Shown: positions 26,425 to 35,763, counted from the first letter of the stretch. The stretch: DNA of 64,000 bases from CAZAMP01 sp964486455 (GCA_964486455.1 CAZAMP010000016.1:21186-85185), one strand, 5' to 3'. Numbers and translations: made by a program. Notes: generated by a model from the letters alone, not told the origin.

Positions 26425-29199
26425 ATGCGGATCACCAAGACGCTCTTTCGATGGCTGGGCGCGGGCGCCATGGCTCTGTTCGCCGTCGCCGCGGGCACGA
26501 GCGCAGAGCCGGTATTCGAAGCGGCGAGACTCATGGAGGTGGACCACGACCTCGAGATCATGACGAGCGCCGATCTGAATCGCGATTCCCTGGCGGACCT
26601 CATCGTGGCCGGCAGTGAGCTGTCGGTCAACTACGGCTTCCAAGCCTACACAAGTGACGGTCGTAGCTTCACCCTCTCCGAGTCTCATTTCGATCTTCCG
26701 CCCGTAACGGATATGGCCGTTGGCGATCTCAACGGGGACGACGATCCTGATCTCGTGATCGCCCATCGCCAGATGGACGTTGTCAGCGTGTTCACCGGTG
26801 TCGGAGACGGCACTCTGTTGCTGGTTGGGCAGTTTCCGGCCGGGGACGGCCCGAATTCCGTCGCGCTCGGTTTCGTCGATGGTGATTCACTCCTCGACGC
26901 CGTGGTCGCGAACCAAGTCGGCGGCACGGTAGGGGTGCTTCTGGGTGTCGGGGACGGCACGTTCGAGTCGCCGGCCTTGTTCGGCTCGTACAGCCTACCC
27001 TGGTCCGCGGGCCTCGGAGACCTGAACGACGACGGAAACGCCGATATCGTCGTGGCCGACTACTGGGGTCGACACCTGCATTTTCTCGCCGGTGATGGTG
27101 CCGGGTCGTTCACGCCGGGTGATTCCACGGCGGTCGAAGGCAAGCCGGTACGGCTCCGCGTGGAAGACCTGGACGGCGACGACCGCTCCGACGTGGCGGT
27201 CGTTCTCAACGACGCCCGTCTGCTCGTCACCTTCGCCGGTGACGGGAGCGGCCTTCCAAGCGAACCCGCCGCGTCCGTGATCACCGGAGGCAGCCCCATG
27301 GATGTCGTCTTTGCCGATCTCGACGGAAACGACGATCTCGATGCGCTGGTAATGAACTCGCAGGCCCGCGAGCTGTCTCTCTACATGGGGACCGGCGGCG
27401 GCGGGCTCGATGGACCCGAGATGGTCCACACCGTGAGCAAGCCGCATGGTGTGGCCGCGGGCGACTTCGATCACGACGGAACCATCGACGTCGCCGCCAG
27501 CATTGAGGGGACGTCGATCTACGACGAAGGGACGTGGCTCTGGTTCGCCCGGGGCAGGGGGGACGGCACGCTCGAGATCGCGCGCCGGACGTCGATTGGG
27601 CGGGGTCCGGTTGGCGTCGCCGCCGACTTCTTCACCCAAGACGGCATCATCGATCTCGTTGTCGGAACCAACCTGGATACAACACTGGCCGTGTACCATG
27701 GTGACGGCACGGGAGGCTTCACCGAGATTTTCAGCACCCTCACTCCGGGTCGTATAGGGCAACTCGTTGCCCACGATTTCAACGGAGACACCTACGTGGA
27801 TGTCGCCATTACGCTCAGGACCCAGAACAGCGTGGCGATCTACGAAGGAACGTCGGACGGCGAGCTCCAGCCCGAGCCGTCCGTCAGCTACCCGACCGAG
27901 GTGAGTCCGAGATTGATCGCGGCCGCGAAGCTCAACGACGACGACTACATCGACCTCGGCGTAGCGACCTACATTGGAGACGCGGCCGAGATCTTCCTTG
28001 GGGATGGCAACGGCACCTTCGAACCGATCGGCGGCCCGTTGCCGGTCGGCGATCGTCCGTCGTCGATGGCGTTCGGTGACTTCAACGAGGACGAGATCGA
28101 AGACCTCGCCGTCTCCGCTGAGCTGGACAGCATCGTCGTCGTGCGATTGGGTAACGGGGACGGAACCTTCGCGGGTGCCGTGGAGTTCATGGCCGGCGTT
28201 GACCCAACCTCGATGACGGTGGTGGACTTCGACCAGGATACGCATCTCGACATCGTGGTCGCGAACCAAAGCATGCTCTACTTCACCGTTCTCAATGGCG
28301 ACGGTACGGGAGATTTCGTTCGACAGGTCATTCCGCTCGAGGACCGGTGCAATCGGCTTATCGTGGGTGACGTGGATACCGACGCGATCCTCGACCTCGT
28401 GGTGTTCTACCCCAACTCGAACCGCGTAGTCGTCTACCCCGGGCTCGCACCGGAGATCTTCGGTGATCCCATGCACTTCGACGGGGACGAAACCCCGTCG
28501 CTCGGTTTACTCGCGGACTTCAACGGCGACACCGCCGACGATCTCGTCGTTCTTCTCAGTCAGCGTCCGATCATGTCCGTCTTCATGTATCCGGACGATC
28601 TTGTCCCGGTCGACGCGGACCAGCTTGCCCTCGTCGCGTTCGATGCCGACGCGGTCGCGGGGCGCGGTGTCTTCTTGAGCTGGGCGCTTCTCGATGCGCG
28701 CGACGACGTCACGTTCTTCATCGACCGCGCGAGACACTCGCGCGGTCCCTGGTCACGAATCGCCGATGGTCTCGGCGCCGATCCGCCCGGCGGATCCCGA
28801 TACCTGTTTCTGGATGAAGCTCCGCTATCCCCCGGCTGGTATCTCTATCGATTGGGGGTCCCACTGGACGACGGAACCGAACATCTGTGGGAGCCGGTCG
28901 TGGTTCGCGTGGGCGCCGCTCCGGCCCGTGACGGGATCGCTTTCCCGAACCCGTTCGGGACCGCGACGTCGATCCCGTTCGATGTCCCGACCGGTGGCGC
29001 GGAGGTCCGGATCGAGATCTTCGATGCGGGCGGACGCCGCGTGGCCACCTTGACCGATGAGCGCTATTCGAGCGGCCGTCACACGCTCATGTGGAGCGGC
29101 CTGGATTCCCGCGGCCGGGAGCTTCCGTCTGGGTTCTACTTCCTCAAGCTCTTGCTGAACGAGCGCGAGATCACGCGGCCGCTGACCCTCATACGCTGA
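26425..29199 (+). CDS. secreted VCBS/FG-GAP repeat protein with FlgD-type C-terminal domain
   Basis: ATG 26425 follows CTGAGGAGCACGCG, giving 924 residues. Signal peptide: FRWLGAGAMALFAVAAGTSA. From about residue 35 to 740 the protein is a run of VCBS/FG-GAP blades with acidic calcium-binding-like cores (DLNGDDDPDLVIAHRQ, DLNDDGNADIVVAD, DFNEDEIEDLAVS, DVDTDAILDLVVF), around 13 units, probably beta-propellers. An FN3-like segment follows (ARHSRGPWSRIADG), then the C-terminal FlgD domain (FPNPFGTATSIPFDV, IFDAGGRRVATL, WSGLDSRGRELPSGFYFLK). An exported cell-surface binding protein is likely; ligand unknown. Confidence 0.88.
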   Translation: MRITKTLFRWLGAGAMALFAVAAGTSAEPVFEAARLMEVDHDLEIMTSADLNRDSLADLIVAGSELSVNYGFQAYTSDGRSFTLSESHFDLPPVTDMAVGDLNGDDDPDLVIAHRQMDVVSVFTGVGDGTLLLVGQFPAGDGPNSVALGFVDGDSLLDAVVANQVGGTVGVLLGVGDGTFESPALFGSYSLPWSAGLGDLNDDGNADIVVADYWGRHLHFLAGDGAGSFTPGDSTAVEGKPVRLRVEDLDGDDRSDVAVVLNDARLLVTFAGDGSGLPSEPAASVITGGSPMDVVFADLDGNDDLDALVMNSQARELSLYMGTGGGGLDGPEMVHTVSKPHGVAAGDFDHDGTIDVAASIEGTSIYDEGTWLWFARGRGDGTLEIARRTSIGRGPVGVAADFFTQDGIIDLVVGTNLDTTLAVYHGDGTGGFTEIFSTLTPGRIGQLVAHDFNGDTYVDVAITLRTQNSVAIYEGTSDGELQPEPSVSYPTEVSPRLIAAAKLNDDDYIDLGVATYIGDAAEIFLGDGNGTFEPIGGPLPVGDRPSSMAFGDFNEDEIEDLAVSAELDSIVVVRLGNGDGTFAGAVEFMAGVDPTSMTVVDFDQDTHLDIVVANQSMLYFTVLNGDGTGDFVRQVIPLEDRCNRLIVGDVDTDAILDLVVFYPNSNRVVVYPGLAPEIFGDPMHFDGDETPSLGLLADFNGDTADDLVVLLSQRPIMSVFMYPDDLVPVDADQLALVAFDADAVAGRGVFLSWALLDARDDVTFFIDRARHSRGPWSRIADGLGADPPGGSRYLFLDEAPLSPGWYLYRLGVPLDDGTEHLWEPVVVRVGAAPARDGIAFPNPFGTATSIPFDVPTGGAEVRIEIFDAGGRRVATLTDERYSSGRHTLMWSGLDSRGRELPSGFYFLKLLLNEREITRPLTLIR

Positions 29200-29237
29200 T
29201 CACGGTTCGTCATGAACCGTCTTTCCAGGAGAGATTG

Positions 29238-30455
29238 ATGCGGGAGTTCCGCCAGGCCACCGAGGCCGACCTCGACAATCTCGTCGCCGTCGCAATGGGC
29301 TCGTTTCCCGTCCCCGACAGGTCGGCCGAGATCTACCGACGTTGGATCTCGGAGAGCGTTTGGGCGGACTGGGACGATATATGGATCGTCGAGGAAGACG
29401 GCGAGCACGTCGCGCAAGCGTTCCTCTATCCGTTCACGATGCACGCGTGGGGATCGTTGTGGCGAACCGGGGGATTGGGAGGAGTCGCGGTCCGGCACGA
29501 TGCCCGTCGTCGGGGATTGGCGCGTGACCTTGTTCAGCGGTGCCAGAGCATATGCGTCGAGAAGGGGTGGCCCTGGATGACGCTCTATCCGTTCCGGGTC
29601 GACTACTACCGGACACTCGGCTGGGGGCTCGTTGAGAGCCGAGATCAGTTTCGTGTCAGGTCGCATACGATTCCTCGCGATCCGGGCGCGGCGCGTGTCC
29701 GGATTGTGAATCTCGACGCGCTGGACGAGCTTCATCCCGTCTATGAAGCGTTCGCCGCCAGGCGCAACGGATTCCTCCAGCGTGACCCGACGAGCTGGCG
29801 CCGTCGGTTGGACCGTCAGCCGCCGTTTCTGGCCGCCTACGAAGGTCCGAACGGGGTGGAGGGGTACATCGTCTATACGATCGAAGCGCTGCCGCAGGAT
29901 CACGAGTCACAGAAGCTCTTGATCGAGGAGCTGGTGTGGATGAGCGATCCGGCGTTTCGTGGACTCTGGGGTTTCGTGGCGTCGATGTCCGATCAGATCG
30001 CCGAGGTCGCGTATACGGCGAGGGAGAACGACGGGTTTTTGCATCTGGTTTCCGATCCGCGGGTGCCCGGCGGCCGGCCGATCATGGGGCCGATTTGCGA
30101 GCTTTCACGGCGGTGCGGCGGTCTCATGGCGAAGGTTCTGAACAACCGCGCTGTGATCGAAGGGCGTCGCTTCGCCCATGGAACAGGACGGCTGCGGGTG
30201 CGTGTCACCGATCCGCTGACGGACACCGCCGACTCGTTTGCGTTGACTATCGAGGACGGCCGGGGCCAGTTCGAGGATGACGCCGAATGTCCCGAAACGC
30301 TCACCGCGGACAGCGGAACATGGGCCCAGCTGCTCTGCGGCGCGATCTCATTGAAGACAGCGCGACGGCTGGGACGTGTCGAGGGAACGATCAACATCCC
30401 GCATTGGGAGACTCTGCTCGCGACCGGGACGTGGTCTATCTTCGAAGGTTTCTAG
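29238..30455 (+). CDS. Eis-family N-acetyltransferase with SCP2-like C-terminal domain
   Basis: ATG 29238 follows CCAGGAGAGATTG, giving 405 residues, the usual Eis length. The N-terminal GNAT domain has acetyl-CoA-binding GGLGGVAVRHDARRRGLARDLVQR. A second, degenerate GNAT-like domain follows (about 150-290). The last 110 residues are SCP2-like (DPLTDTADSFALTIEDGRG, WAQLLCGAISLKTARRLGRV). The chain ends in Phe, as in Mycobacterium Eis, where the C-terminal carboxylate takes part in catalysis. Eis proteins acetylate amines such as aminoglycosides or lysines; this one's substrate is unknown. Confidence 0.85.
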   Translation: MREFRQATEADLDNLVAVAMGSFPVPDRSAEIYRRWISESVWADWDDIWIVEEDGEHVAQAFLYPFTMHAWGSLWRTGGLGGVAVRHDARRRGLARDLVQRCQSICVEKGWPWMTLYPFRVDYYRTLGWGLVESRDQFRVRSHTIPRDPGAARVRIVNLDALDELHPVYEAFAARRNGFLQRDPTSWRRRLDRQPPFLAAYEGPNGVEGYIVYTIEALPQDHESQKLLIEELVWMSDPAFRGLWGFVASMSDQIAEVAYTARENDGFLHLVSDPRVPGGRPIMGPICELSRRCGGLMAKVLNNRAVIEGRRFAHGTGRLRVRVTDPLTDTADSFALTIEDGRGQFEDDAECPETLTADSGTWAQLLCGAISLKTARRLGRVEGTINIPHWETLLATGTWSIFEGF

Positions 30456-30467
30456 CGTGCGTGCCGC

Positions 30468-30496
30468 GCGCCCGGGAGACGGATGCCCCCGGGCGC
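30468..30496. terminator. perfect 9-bp GC hairpin between convergent genes
   Basis: GCGCCCGGG (30468-30476) and CCCGGGCGC (30488-30496) flank an 11-base loop in the gap between the acetyltransferase (+) and the DUF4252 gene (-). There is no T-run, so it may be a weak or Rho-assisted terminator. Confidence 0.6.
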
Positions 30497-30509
30497 CGGA
30501 TGGATCGCT

Positions 30510-31109
30510 CTAGTCTTCGTCCTCGACGGAGATGTCCGTTTTGCCGTCGCCGTCGAAGTCGATGTCGAGATGCTCGCCGATCCCCTCGAGGGCGTCCAGC
30601 TTGCCGATGTCACTGAGATCGAACTGACCGACGACGTTGACGAAAACCGCCTCGTCGTCATCAGCATCCAATGCCACCACGACCAGGCCCGCCATCTTTG
30701 TCTCACTCTCATCATTCTCTTCGGTCTTCGCGTAGACGTGGACACGACTGTCCTGGGCCTTGATCTCTACCATGCGAGCCCAATCCATCTTCTCGAGCTC
30801 GCCGGTGATGTTGTCGGCGCGGGCCTCCAGGTCATCGGCCCTTTCCGGCTCGAACGAGAACACGTGAACCCGAACGAGCTCGAGGCCGTCGAGCAGATCG
30901 TTCAACTCGGGGTCATCCGTCTTGAAGCCGGCGAGCGCGGCAAGCAGCGGCCGCTCGAGATTGATCTCGACGACCTCCTCGCCGCTGGCGAACTCGGAAA
31001 TGTCGCCGAAGTCGAAGTACCCCGGCCTGTCCTCGATGTCGGTCTTCGCGACCGCGCCGGCCAACGGCAAGGCGAGGAGCGCAATCATGAGTACAGCAGC
31101 GCGCTTCAT
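30510..31109 (-). CDS. DUF4252-like exported protein, last gene of sigma/anti-sigma operon
   Basis: The 199-residue protein starts at ATG 31109 in an ATGA overlap with the anti-sigma gene. Signal peptide: AVLMIALLALPLAGAVA. The body matches DUF4252 as I know it: VVEINLERPLLAALAG, LLDGLELVRVHVFSF, MVEIKAQDSRVHVYAKTEE, GLVVVALDADDDEAVFVNVVG, LDLSDIGKL-type ending. The C-terminus is very acidic (DGDGKTDISVEDED). DUF4252 genes commonly sit in ECF sigma operons; the function is unknown. Confidence 0.85.
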   Translation of the reverse strand: MKRAAVLMIALLALPLAGAVAKTDIEDRPGYFDFGDISEFASGEEVVEINLERPLLAALAGFKTDDPELNDLLDGLELVRVHVFSFEPERADDLEARADNITGELEKMDWARMVEIKAQDSRVHVYAKTEENDESETKMAGLVVVALDADDDEAVFVNVVGQFDLSDIGKLDALEGIGEHLDIDFDGDGKTDISVEDED

Positions 31110-31849
31110 GTTCGGTTCCTTTCGAATAGTGGGTCCACGGTGTGTGAGCCCGGTCTGTCCGTGAACGGAATCAATGACTTTGAAGGTGAGTCGGTCTCAC
31201 CAGTTTCGGACGATTCCCCGTTCGGGTCACCGAGAAGCCCTCGGCGGACGCCGTCGGCCGTGGGGGCCGTCACGTGTTCGCGAATACCCTTGCCGGCGAG
31301 TCGCGCCGATCGTCCCATGGCTTCCATGACAATCGAGAAGGCGAGCCTGGCGTCGCCGGCGGCCTTCTGGGCCTGCACGAGGTCGAGCTCGATCGCCATG
31401 GACTCCGCGACGTCGCCGTCGGCCGTGGTGCGGTTGACCAGATCGCCTCCGGGTTCGCCGTCGCCGGGCGGGCCGATGATGAGCGCTAGAAGCACGACCG
31501 CCGCGGCGCTGAGGGCACCGACCGCGATGCGCGCGGGCACCGGATGCGTCAACACGCGACGGAGTCGCTCCATCCATCCGACTTCGCTCGCGGGCATGAC
31601 GGCCGGTTCGGCTTCGGCATCCACGGCCGCGTGGATTCGGTCGACGACACTGTCAGGGCACTTCGGCGCATCGAGATCCGCGAACAGCCGATGGACCGTC
31701 TGTGCGTCCTCGTAGGCGGCGGCGCACGCGGTGCACGTCGAAACGTGTGCCTCGAAGCGTCCGCGCTCGGACTCCGCGAGCCGCCCGCGGAGCGCCGCAT
31801 CAATCCACGTCTGGATTCGTTCGCATTCGGTTTCGTGCGTGCGGTTCAT
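31106..31849 (-). CDS. zinc-finger anti-sigma factor (ZAS type)
   Basis: The 247-residue protein has the N-terminal ZAS signature H35-x3-C39-x2-C42 (EAHVSTCTAC) in an anti-sigma-like helical domain. One membrane span follows near residues 103-125 (IAVGALSAAAVVLLALII), then a periplasmic tail of about 120 residues. It starts 10 bases after the ECF sigma gene and overlaps the DUF4252 gene. It is predicted to hold the sigma factor at the membrane until an envelope or redox signal releases it. Confidence 0.88.
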   Translation of the reverse strand: MNRTHETECERIQTWIDAALRGRLAESERGRFEAHVSTCTACAAAYEDAQTVHRLFADLDAPKCPDSVVDRIHAAVDAEAEPAVMPASEVGWMERLRRVLTHPVPARIAVGALSAAAVVLLALIIGPPGDGEPGGDLVNRTTADGDVAESMAIELDLVQAQKAAGDARLAFSIVMEAMGRSARLAGKGIREHVTAPTADGVRRGLLGDPNGESSETGETDSPSKSLIPFTDRPGSHTVDPLFERNRT

Positions 31850-31859
31850 CTATCGACTC

Positions 31860-32414
31860 TCATTCCGTCGTGAGCTGCGCGCGAAGCTCTCGCCTCGCGC
31901 GATGAAGCGTGACCTTGAGCGCACTCATCGAGATGCCGAGGATACCGGCGATCTCGTCATAGGGGAGATCGTAGATCTCGCGAAGCACAAGTGCCGATCG
32001 TCTCGACTCGTTCAGCTTTGTCATCAGCGCCATGATCTCCCGTAGCTCCAGTCGTTTCTCGATCCTGAGCGCTCCGTCGCCGCCGTCGGTGACATCGAAC
32101 GGTAGTTCCTCGCCGGTCCCCCGCTGATCTTCCGCCCGTCCGCCGACGGGGGGCGGGCTATCGGAGAGGTGAACCGTGGTGCGCCGCCGCACCTTGCGAC
32201 GCCGGAGCACGTCCATGCAGGCGTTTCGGCACGTGCGGATCAGCCAGGCCCTTCGGGCCCTCTCGGCTACCGCGCCGCCGTGCCGCCAGAAGGCGACGAA
32301 CACGTCCTGCGTCACGTCCTCGGCATCTGCTTCATTTCCAAGAATATAGAGCGCATACCCGTACACGGGATCCTTGTATTCTCGGAGCGCGTCGGCGAAA
32401 CTGTTGGGGTTCAT
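31860..32414 (-). CDS. ECF-family RNA polymerase sigma factor
   Basis: ATG 32414 follows GGTTGGAGAATT, giving 184 residues, a normal ECF length; the frame extends to 32705 but without domain content. Region 2: DPVYGYALYILGNEADAEDVTQDVFVAFW, then RRAWLIRTCRNACMDVLRRRK. Region 4: LRIEKRLELREIMALMTKL, RSALVLREIYDLPYDEIAGILGISMSALKVTLHRARREL. Anti-sigma and DUF4252 genes follow. Self-regulation through an upstream ECF promoter is usual in such operons; I could not define a site. Confidence 0.93.
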   Translation of the reverse strand: MNPNSFADALREYKDPVYGYALYILGNEADAEDVTQDVFVAFWRHGGAVAERARRAWLIRTCRNACMDVLRRRKVRRRTTVHLSDSPPPVGGRAEDQRGTGEELPFDVTDGGDGALRIEKRLELREIMALMTKLNESRRSALVLREIYDLPYDEIAGILGISMSALKVTLHRARRELRAQLTTE

Positions 32415-32573
32415 AATTCTCCAACCAACGACTGATTCAAGAACGCGCGGGGCAGTCGGTTTGTTACAGGGCCCCTGCGAATCTTGCATGATCCGGGTCC
32501 GGGTGGCCATCTGCGTTTGCCGATCCGGTCGACCATCAATACGGAACCGGTGGGGGGTGTGGTTCAGCGGTCC

Positions 32574-32906
32574 ATGAATTTCTTCTTCTTTGTCTTCGCC
32601 GGTACCCGCGTCAAGTATGAGACGCTGTCGGAAGGGCATTTCCACTGCCCGCACTGCGGGACGACCCGCGCGTATCAGCGCGCCCTGGCGGCCAGCTATA
32701 TTCATCTGTTCTGGATCCCGCTGATCCGTCTGAAGGAGCTCGGGGAAGTCCTCCGGTGCAGGACGTGTGGCGGTTCGTTTGCTTCAGAAGAGCCCGGCGG
32801 GGTCTCGGGACGGGCGGCGGATCGCTGGACGTGTGAGCGATGCGGCAACGTCAATCCGCCCGGCGAGATCGGTTGTCTGAAATGCGGGAAGGGGAGGTCC
32901 GCCTGA
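32574..32906 (+). CDS. small double zinc-ribbon protein
   Basis: This 110-residue protein has two paired zinc knuckles in its first part (CPHCG near residue 25 and CRTCGG near residue 64) with a hydrophobic segment between them (YIHLFWIPLIRL). A C-terminal RanBP2-like ribbon (WTCERCGNVNPPGEIGCLKCG) follows. The start ATG 32574 gives MNFFFFVFAG, like other zinc-ribbon proteins of this layout. Its stop overlaps the start of the next gene (TGATG). Role unknown. Confidence 0.72.
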   Translation: MNFFFFVFAGTRVKYETLSEGHFHCPHCGTTRAYQRALAASYIHLFWIPLIRLKELGEVLRCRTCGGSFASEEPGGVSGRAADRWTCERCGNVNPPGEIGCLKCGKGRSA

Positions 32907-33238
32907 TGGGCCGAACCGAGAAGCAGGTGTCCGAGACATACCGGACGATTTGGGCTGTCGTTCGCCGCATTCCGAAGGGTAAGGTGGCGACCTATGGGCA
33001 GGTTGCTGCGATCTCCGGTCACCCCGGGCAGGCGCGACTCGTAGGCTACGCTATGCACGCGTTGCCGGATGGAAGCGATGTGCCCTGGTACCGGGTCATC
33101 AACGCTCGGGGAGAGATCTCCTTCGGCGAGGATAGCCCCGGCTATCATGTGCAGCGCGCGCTTCTGGAAAAGGAAGGCGTGCGTTTCGACTCGAAGCGCC
33201 GCATCGATTTGAAGGTCCATCGATGGGATCCCAAGTGA
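32906..33238 (+). CDS. alkyltransferase-like protein (ATL, MGMT family without active-site Cys)
   Basis: The 110-residue protein matches the MGMT DNA-binding domain: TIWAVVRRIPKGKVATYGQVAAISGHPGQARLVGYAMHALP. Where MGMT has PCHRV, this protein has PWYRVI, so the acceptor Cys is absent; classic ATLs have PWHR. ATLs bind O6-alkylguanine and hand lesions to nucleotide excision repair. Length and conserved wing residues fit ATL. Translationally coupled to the zinc-ribbon gene upstream. Confidence 0.88.
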   Translation: MGRTEKQVSETYRTIWAVVRRIPKGKVATYGQVAAISGHPGQARLVGYAMHALPDGSDVPWYRVINARGEISFGEDSPGYHVQRALLEKEGVRFDSKRRIDLKVHRWDPK

Positions 33239-33516
33239 CGAGGAGGGCGTTGCCGCAGCCGTTCTGGATGGCGATCGTTGCCTATGTATTCATCGTGGCG
33301 GCGTGTGACAGGCGTCTTCTGAGTTGGCCGCTCGAAAGCTGGCAGGCGAGCACGTTACTCATGGCCGGCGGACTCGCCGGAGTTGCTGGCGTCGTCTTTC
33401 TGTTCGATGCTTTGAAACGGCGCGCGCGACTGGATCGTTTGGGATGGATCGACGTGGCGATCAGTATCGTGCTTCTCGCGGTCGCGGCGTATCGCTTCGC
33501 CACTTTCGTGTTATGA
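33223..33516 (+). CDS. small three-span membrane protein
   Basis: The 97-residue product overlaps the ATL gene by 16 bases. It has hydrophobic segments near residues 13-29, 44-63 and 78-95. There is no recognisable family and no motif. Reality is supported by high-GC third positions and tight packing between two genes on the same strand. Confidence 0.6.
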   Translation: MGSQVTRRALPQPFWMAIVAYVFIVAACDRRLLSWPLESWQASTLLMAGGLAGVAGVVFLFDALKRRARLDRLGWIDVAISIVLLAVAAYRFATFVL

Positions 33517-33548
33517 GATCGGAGCCGTCGATTTGAGGGAAGGCGACG

Positions 33549-34976
33549 ATGTGTGAGCGGGACTTCGATCGACTGATGACCGAGTGTCTAGAGGCGGTGC
33601 GTCGCTTCGAGGCACGTTGGCCCGAGGTCGAGCCGTGCGACTCGCTTGCCGTCGATCCCGATCGTCTCCGCGGCGCGTTCGAGGAGCTCTTCGCCAGACT
33701 CGACGGAAACTACCCGTTCTTTCATCCGAGATACGCGGGTCAGATGCTCAAACCCCCACATCCCGCCGCCGTCCTTGCCTATCTCACGACGATGCGGATC
33801 AATCCCAATAACCACGCGCTGGACGGCGGGCCGCCGACCGCGCGGATGGAGCGTGAGGCGGTCGCCGAGATGGCGGCGATGTTTGGATGGAAGACGCATC
33901 TGGGGCACCTCACGAGCGGTGGCACGGTCGCGAACCTGGAGGCCCTCTGGGTCGCGCGCGAGCTCAATCCGGGGCTCGCGGTAGCTGCGAGCCGGGACGC
34001 GCACTATACCCATCGCCGGATGTGCCAGGTGATCGGTGTTCCTTTCGTGGAGATCGATACGGACCCGTGTGGGCGAATGGATCTCGATGACCTTCAGCGT
34101 AAGATCCGAAGCGAGCGAATCGGAACGGTTGTCGGAACGCCGGGAACGACCGCGCTCGGCGCGCTCGACCCGATTGGTGACCTCGCCGAGCTGTGCGAGC
34201 GTGAAGGAGTTCGTCTGCACGCCGACGCCGCCTATGGCGGGTTCTTCCGGCTCTTGTCCGGGCGGGGTGAGCACGGTGTTGCGCCCGCGCCGTTCGAAGC
34301 GCTCTCGCGCTGCGACAGCCTCGTGATCGATCCTCACAAGCACGGCCTGCAACCGTACGGCTGCGGATGCGTTCTCTTTCGCGACCCGTCGGTCGGCCGC
34401 TTCTACAGGCACGACTCGCCGTACACGTACTTCACGTCGGCCGATCTTCATCTCGGAGAGATCACGCTGGAGTGCTCCCGACCGGGAGCCGCTGCCGCGG
34501 CCCTCTGGTTGACCCTTCAACTCTTGCCACTATCGGCCGACAGCGGCCTCGGGCCGGTGCTCGCGCACTGCCGGCACGCGGCCCTCGATCTGGCAGACCG
34601 GATCGAACAGGGTACGCACTTCGAGCTCATCCTAGCTCCTGAGCTCGACATCGTCGTCTTCTGTCCGCGCGTGACGCCGTTTTCGGCGAGCGCGGTGAGT
34701 GATGCGTCTCATCGGCTCTTCGATCTGGCGATGAACGATCCCGACGATCCGATCTACCTGAGCAAGCTTCGCCTCGAGAGCGCGATGATATCGGCCGGGC
34801 ATCCGCGTTTCGACGCGGACGCCGAGCAGACCGTTGTGCTACGAAGCTGTCTGATGAAACCTGAACACGATGCCGCGGTCCCTATGCTGTACGAGGCGCT
34901 CGAGCGTCACGCTGAGACTGTCTCTCTGGGGATTGCGGGCGAATCCAAACCGTCGGAGGAAAACAATGGACGCTGA
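33549..34976 (+). CDS. group II PLP-dependent amino-acid decarboxylase family protein
   Basis: The 475-residue protein starts at ATG 33549 behind GAGGGAAGGCGACG. Group II decarboxylase features: HPRYAGQMLKPPHPAAVLAYL, HLTSGGTVANLEALWVAR, GTPGTTALGALDPIGDLAEL, HADAAYGGFFRLL and the PLP-lysine motif SLVIDPHKHGLQPYGCG (Lys264). The HTSGGTxAN and DPHKH motifs link it to the tyrosine/glutamate/diaminobutyrate decarboxylase group; the substrate is not assignable. Cytoplasmic. A small membrane-protein gene overlaps its end. Confidence 0.85.
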   Translation: MCERDFDRLMTECLEAVRRFEARWPEVEPCDSLAVDPDRLRGAFEELFARLDGNYPFFHPRYAGQMLKPPHPAAVLAYLTTMRINPNNHALDGGPPTARMEREAVAEMAAMFGWKTHLGHLTSGGTVANLEALWVARELNPGLAVAASRDAHYTHRRMCQVIGVPFVEIDTDPCGRMDLDDLQRKIRSERIGTVVGTPGTTALGALDPIGDLAELCEREGVRLHADAAYGGFFRLLSGRGEHGVAPAPFEALSRCDSLVIDPHKHGLQPYGCGCVLFRDPSVGRFYRHDSPYTYFTSADLHLGEITLECSRPGAAAAALWLTLQLLPLSADSGLGPVLAHCRHAALDLADRIEQGTHFELILAPELDIVVFCPRVTPFSASAVSDASHRLFDLAMNDPDDPIYLSKLRLESAMISAGHPRFDADAEQTVVLRSCLMKPEHDAAVPMLYEALERHAETVSLGIAGESKPSEENNGR

Positions 34977-35247
34977 CGTCGTCGCACCGTTTCTCTTCTC
35001 GGGAGCGGTCCTCTCGATAATGTTCATCATGTGGCTCATCCACGGCGTCATCTGGTGGCGGATCTTCTCACGGACGGGCCAGCCAGGAGCCCTCGGCCTC
35101 TTGATGTTCATTCCGGTCGTTGGCTTCATCATGATGATCGTGCTGGCGTTCGGAGAGTGGCCGGTGCTCAGGGAACTGATGGTCCTGCGGAACAAGGCGT
35201 CCGTCCCGCCGACTCCGCCGCCGCACCAAGTGGGGGGTGGGGTATGA
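34966..35247 (+). CDS. small two-span membrane protein
   Basis: ATG 34966 follows GGAGGAAAACA, inside the end of the decarboxylase gene (11-base overlap), giving 93 residues. Two hydrophobic helices (about 10-33 and 44-62) are followed by a short cytoplasmic tail rich in Pro. The WWRIFSRTGQPGALGLLMFIPVVGFI pattern resembles small DUF5684/DUF805-like membrane proteins. Function unknown. Confidence 0.7.
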   Translation: MDADVVAPFLFSGAVLSIMFIMWLIHGVIWWRIFSRTGQPGALGLLMFIPVVGFIMMIVLAFGEWPVLRELMVLRNKASVPPTPPPHQVGGGV

Positions 35248-35750
35248 AGCGAGGTTTGACGCGGGCCGCAATGGGGCGGGTGCTCGGGCTGACGGCGCTA
35301 TGTGTGCTGGGCGTGCTCACCCCAGCCTCGGCCGACGGTATGAAGGACCGCGCGCTCGCGCTCATGATGGAGAAGACGGAACTCGCCTACACGCAGAATG
35401 AGACCGGCGACTATCTCGTGACGTTCGAGGCGGAGGGCGTCGAAGAGCTGGAAGAGTGGACCGTCACGATCCGATTCACGCCGTCGCAGAACTGGGTCAT
35501 GGTCTACGTCACCATGATCGATGGGCCGCGCGGAACGCGCTTCCCGCCGCGTCTCGTGGAGCGGGCGCTCTCATACAACTCCGACACCGTCGGCGGCAAG
35601 CTCGCGCTGGATCTGACCTTCGGCGACATCGACGTGCAGTACGAGATCCCGTCGGATCATCTGACGGCGGAGTTTCTCGCGTTTGTTATCCGCGATGTCG
35701 CGTCGACGTGCTCGATCGCGTACAGGGAGTTTAAGGAGATGATGGAGTAA
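35244..35750 (+). CDS. exported YbjN-like small protein
   Basis: ATG 35244 overlaps the previous gene by four bases, giving 168 residues. Signal peptide: RVLGLTALCVLGVLTPASA. The mature part (ALMMEKTELAYTQNETGDYLVTFE, WTVTIRFTPSQNWVMVYVTM, RALSYNSDTVGGKLALD) resembles the YbjN/bacterial sensory-regulator fold seen in type III chaperone-like proteins. The match is by pattern only. Last gene of the plus-strand group. Confidence 0.65.
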   Translation: MKRGLTRAAMGRVLGLTALCVLGVLTPASADGMKDRALALMMEKTELAYTQNETGDYLVTFEAEGVEELEEWTVTIRFTPSQNWVMVYVTMIDGPRGTRFPPRLVERALSYNSDTVGGKLALDLTFGDIDVQYEIPSDHLTAEFLAFVIRDVASTCSIAYREFKEMME

Positions 35751-35763
35751 GGGGGCGGGGAGG

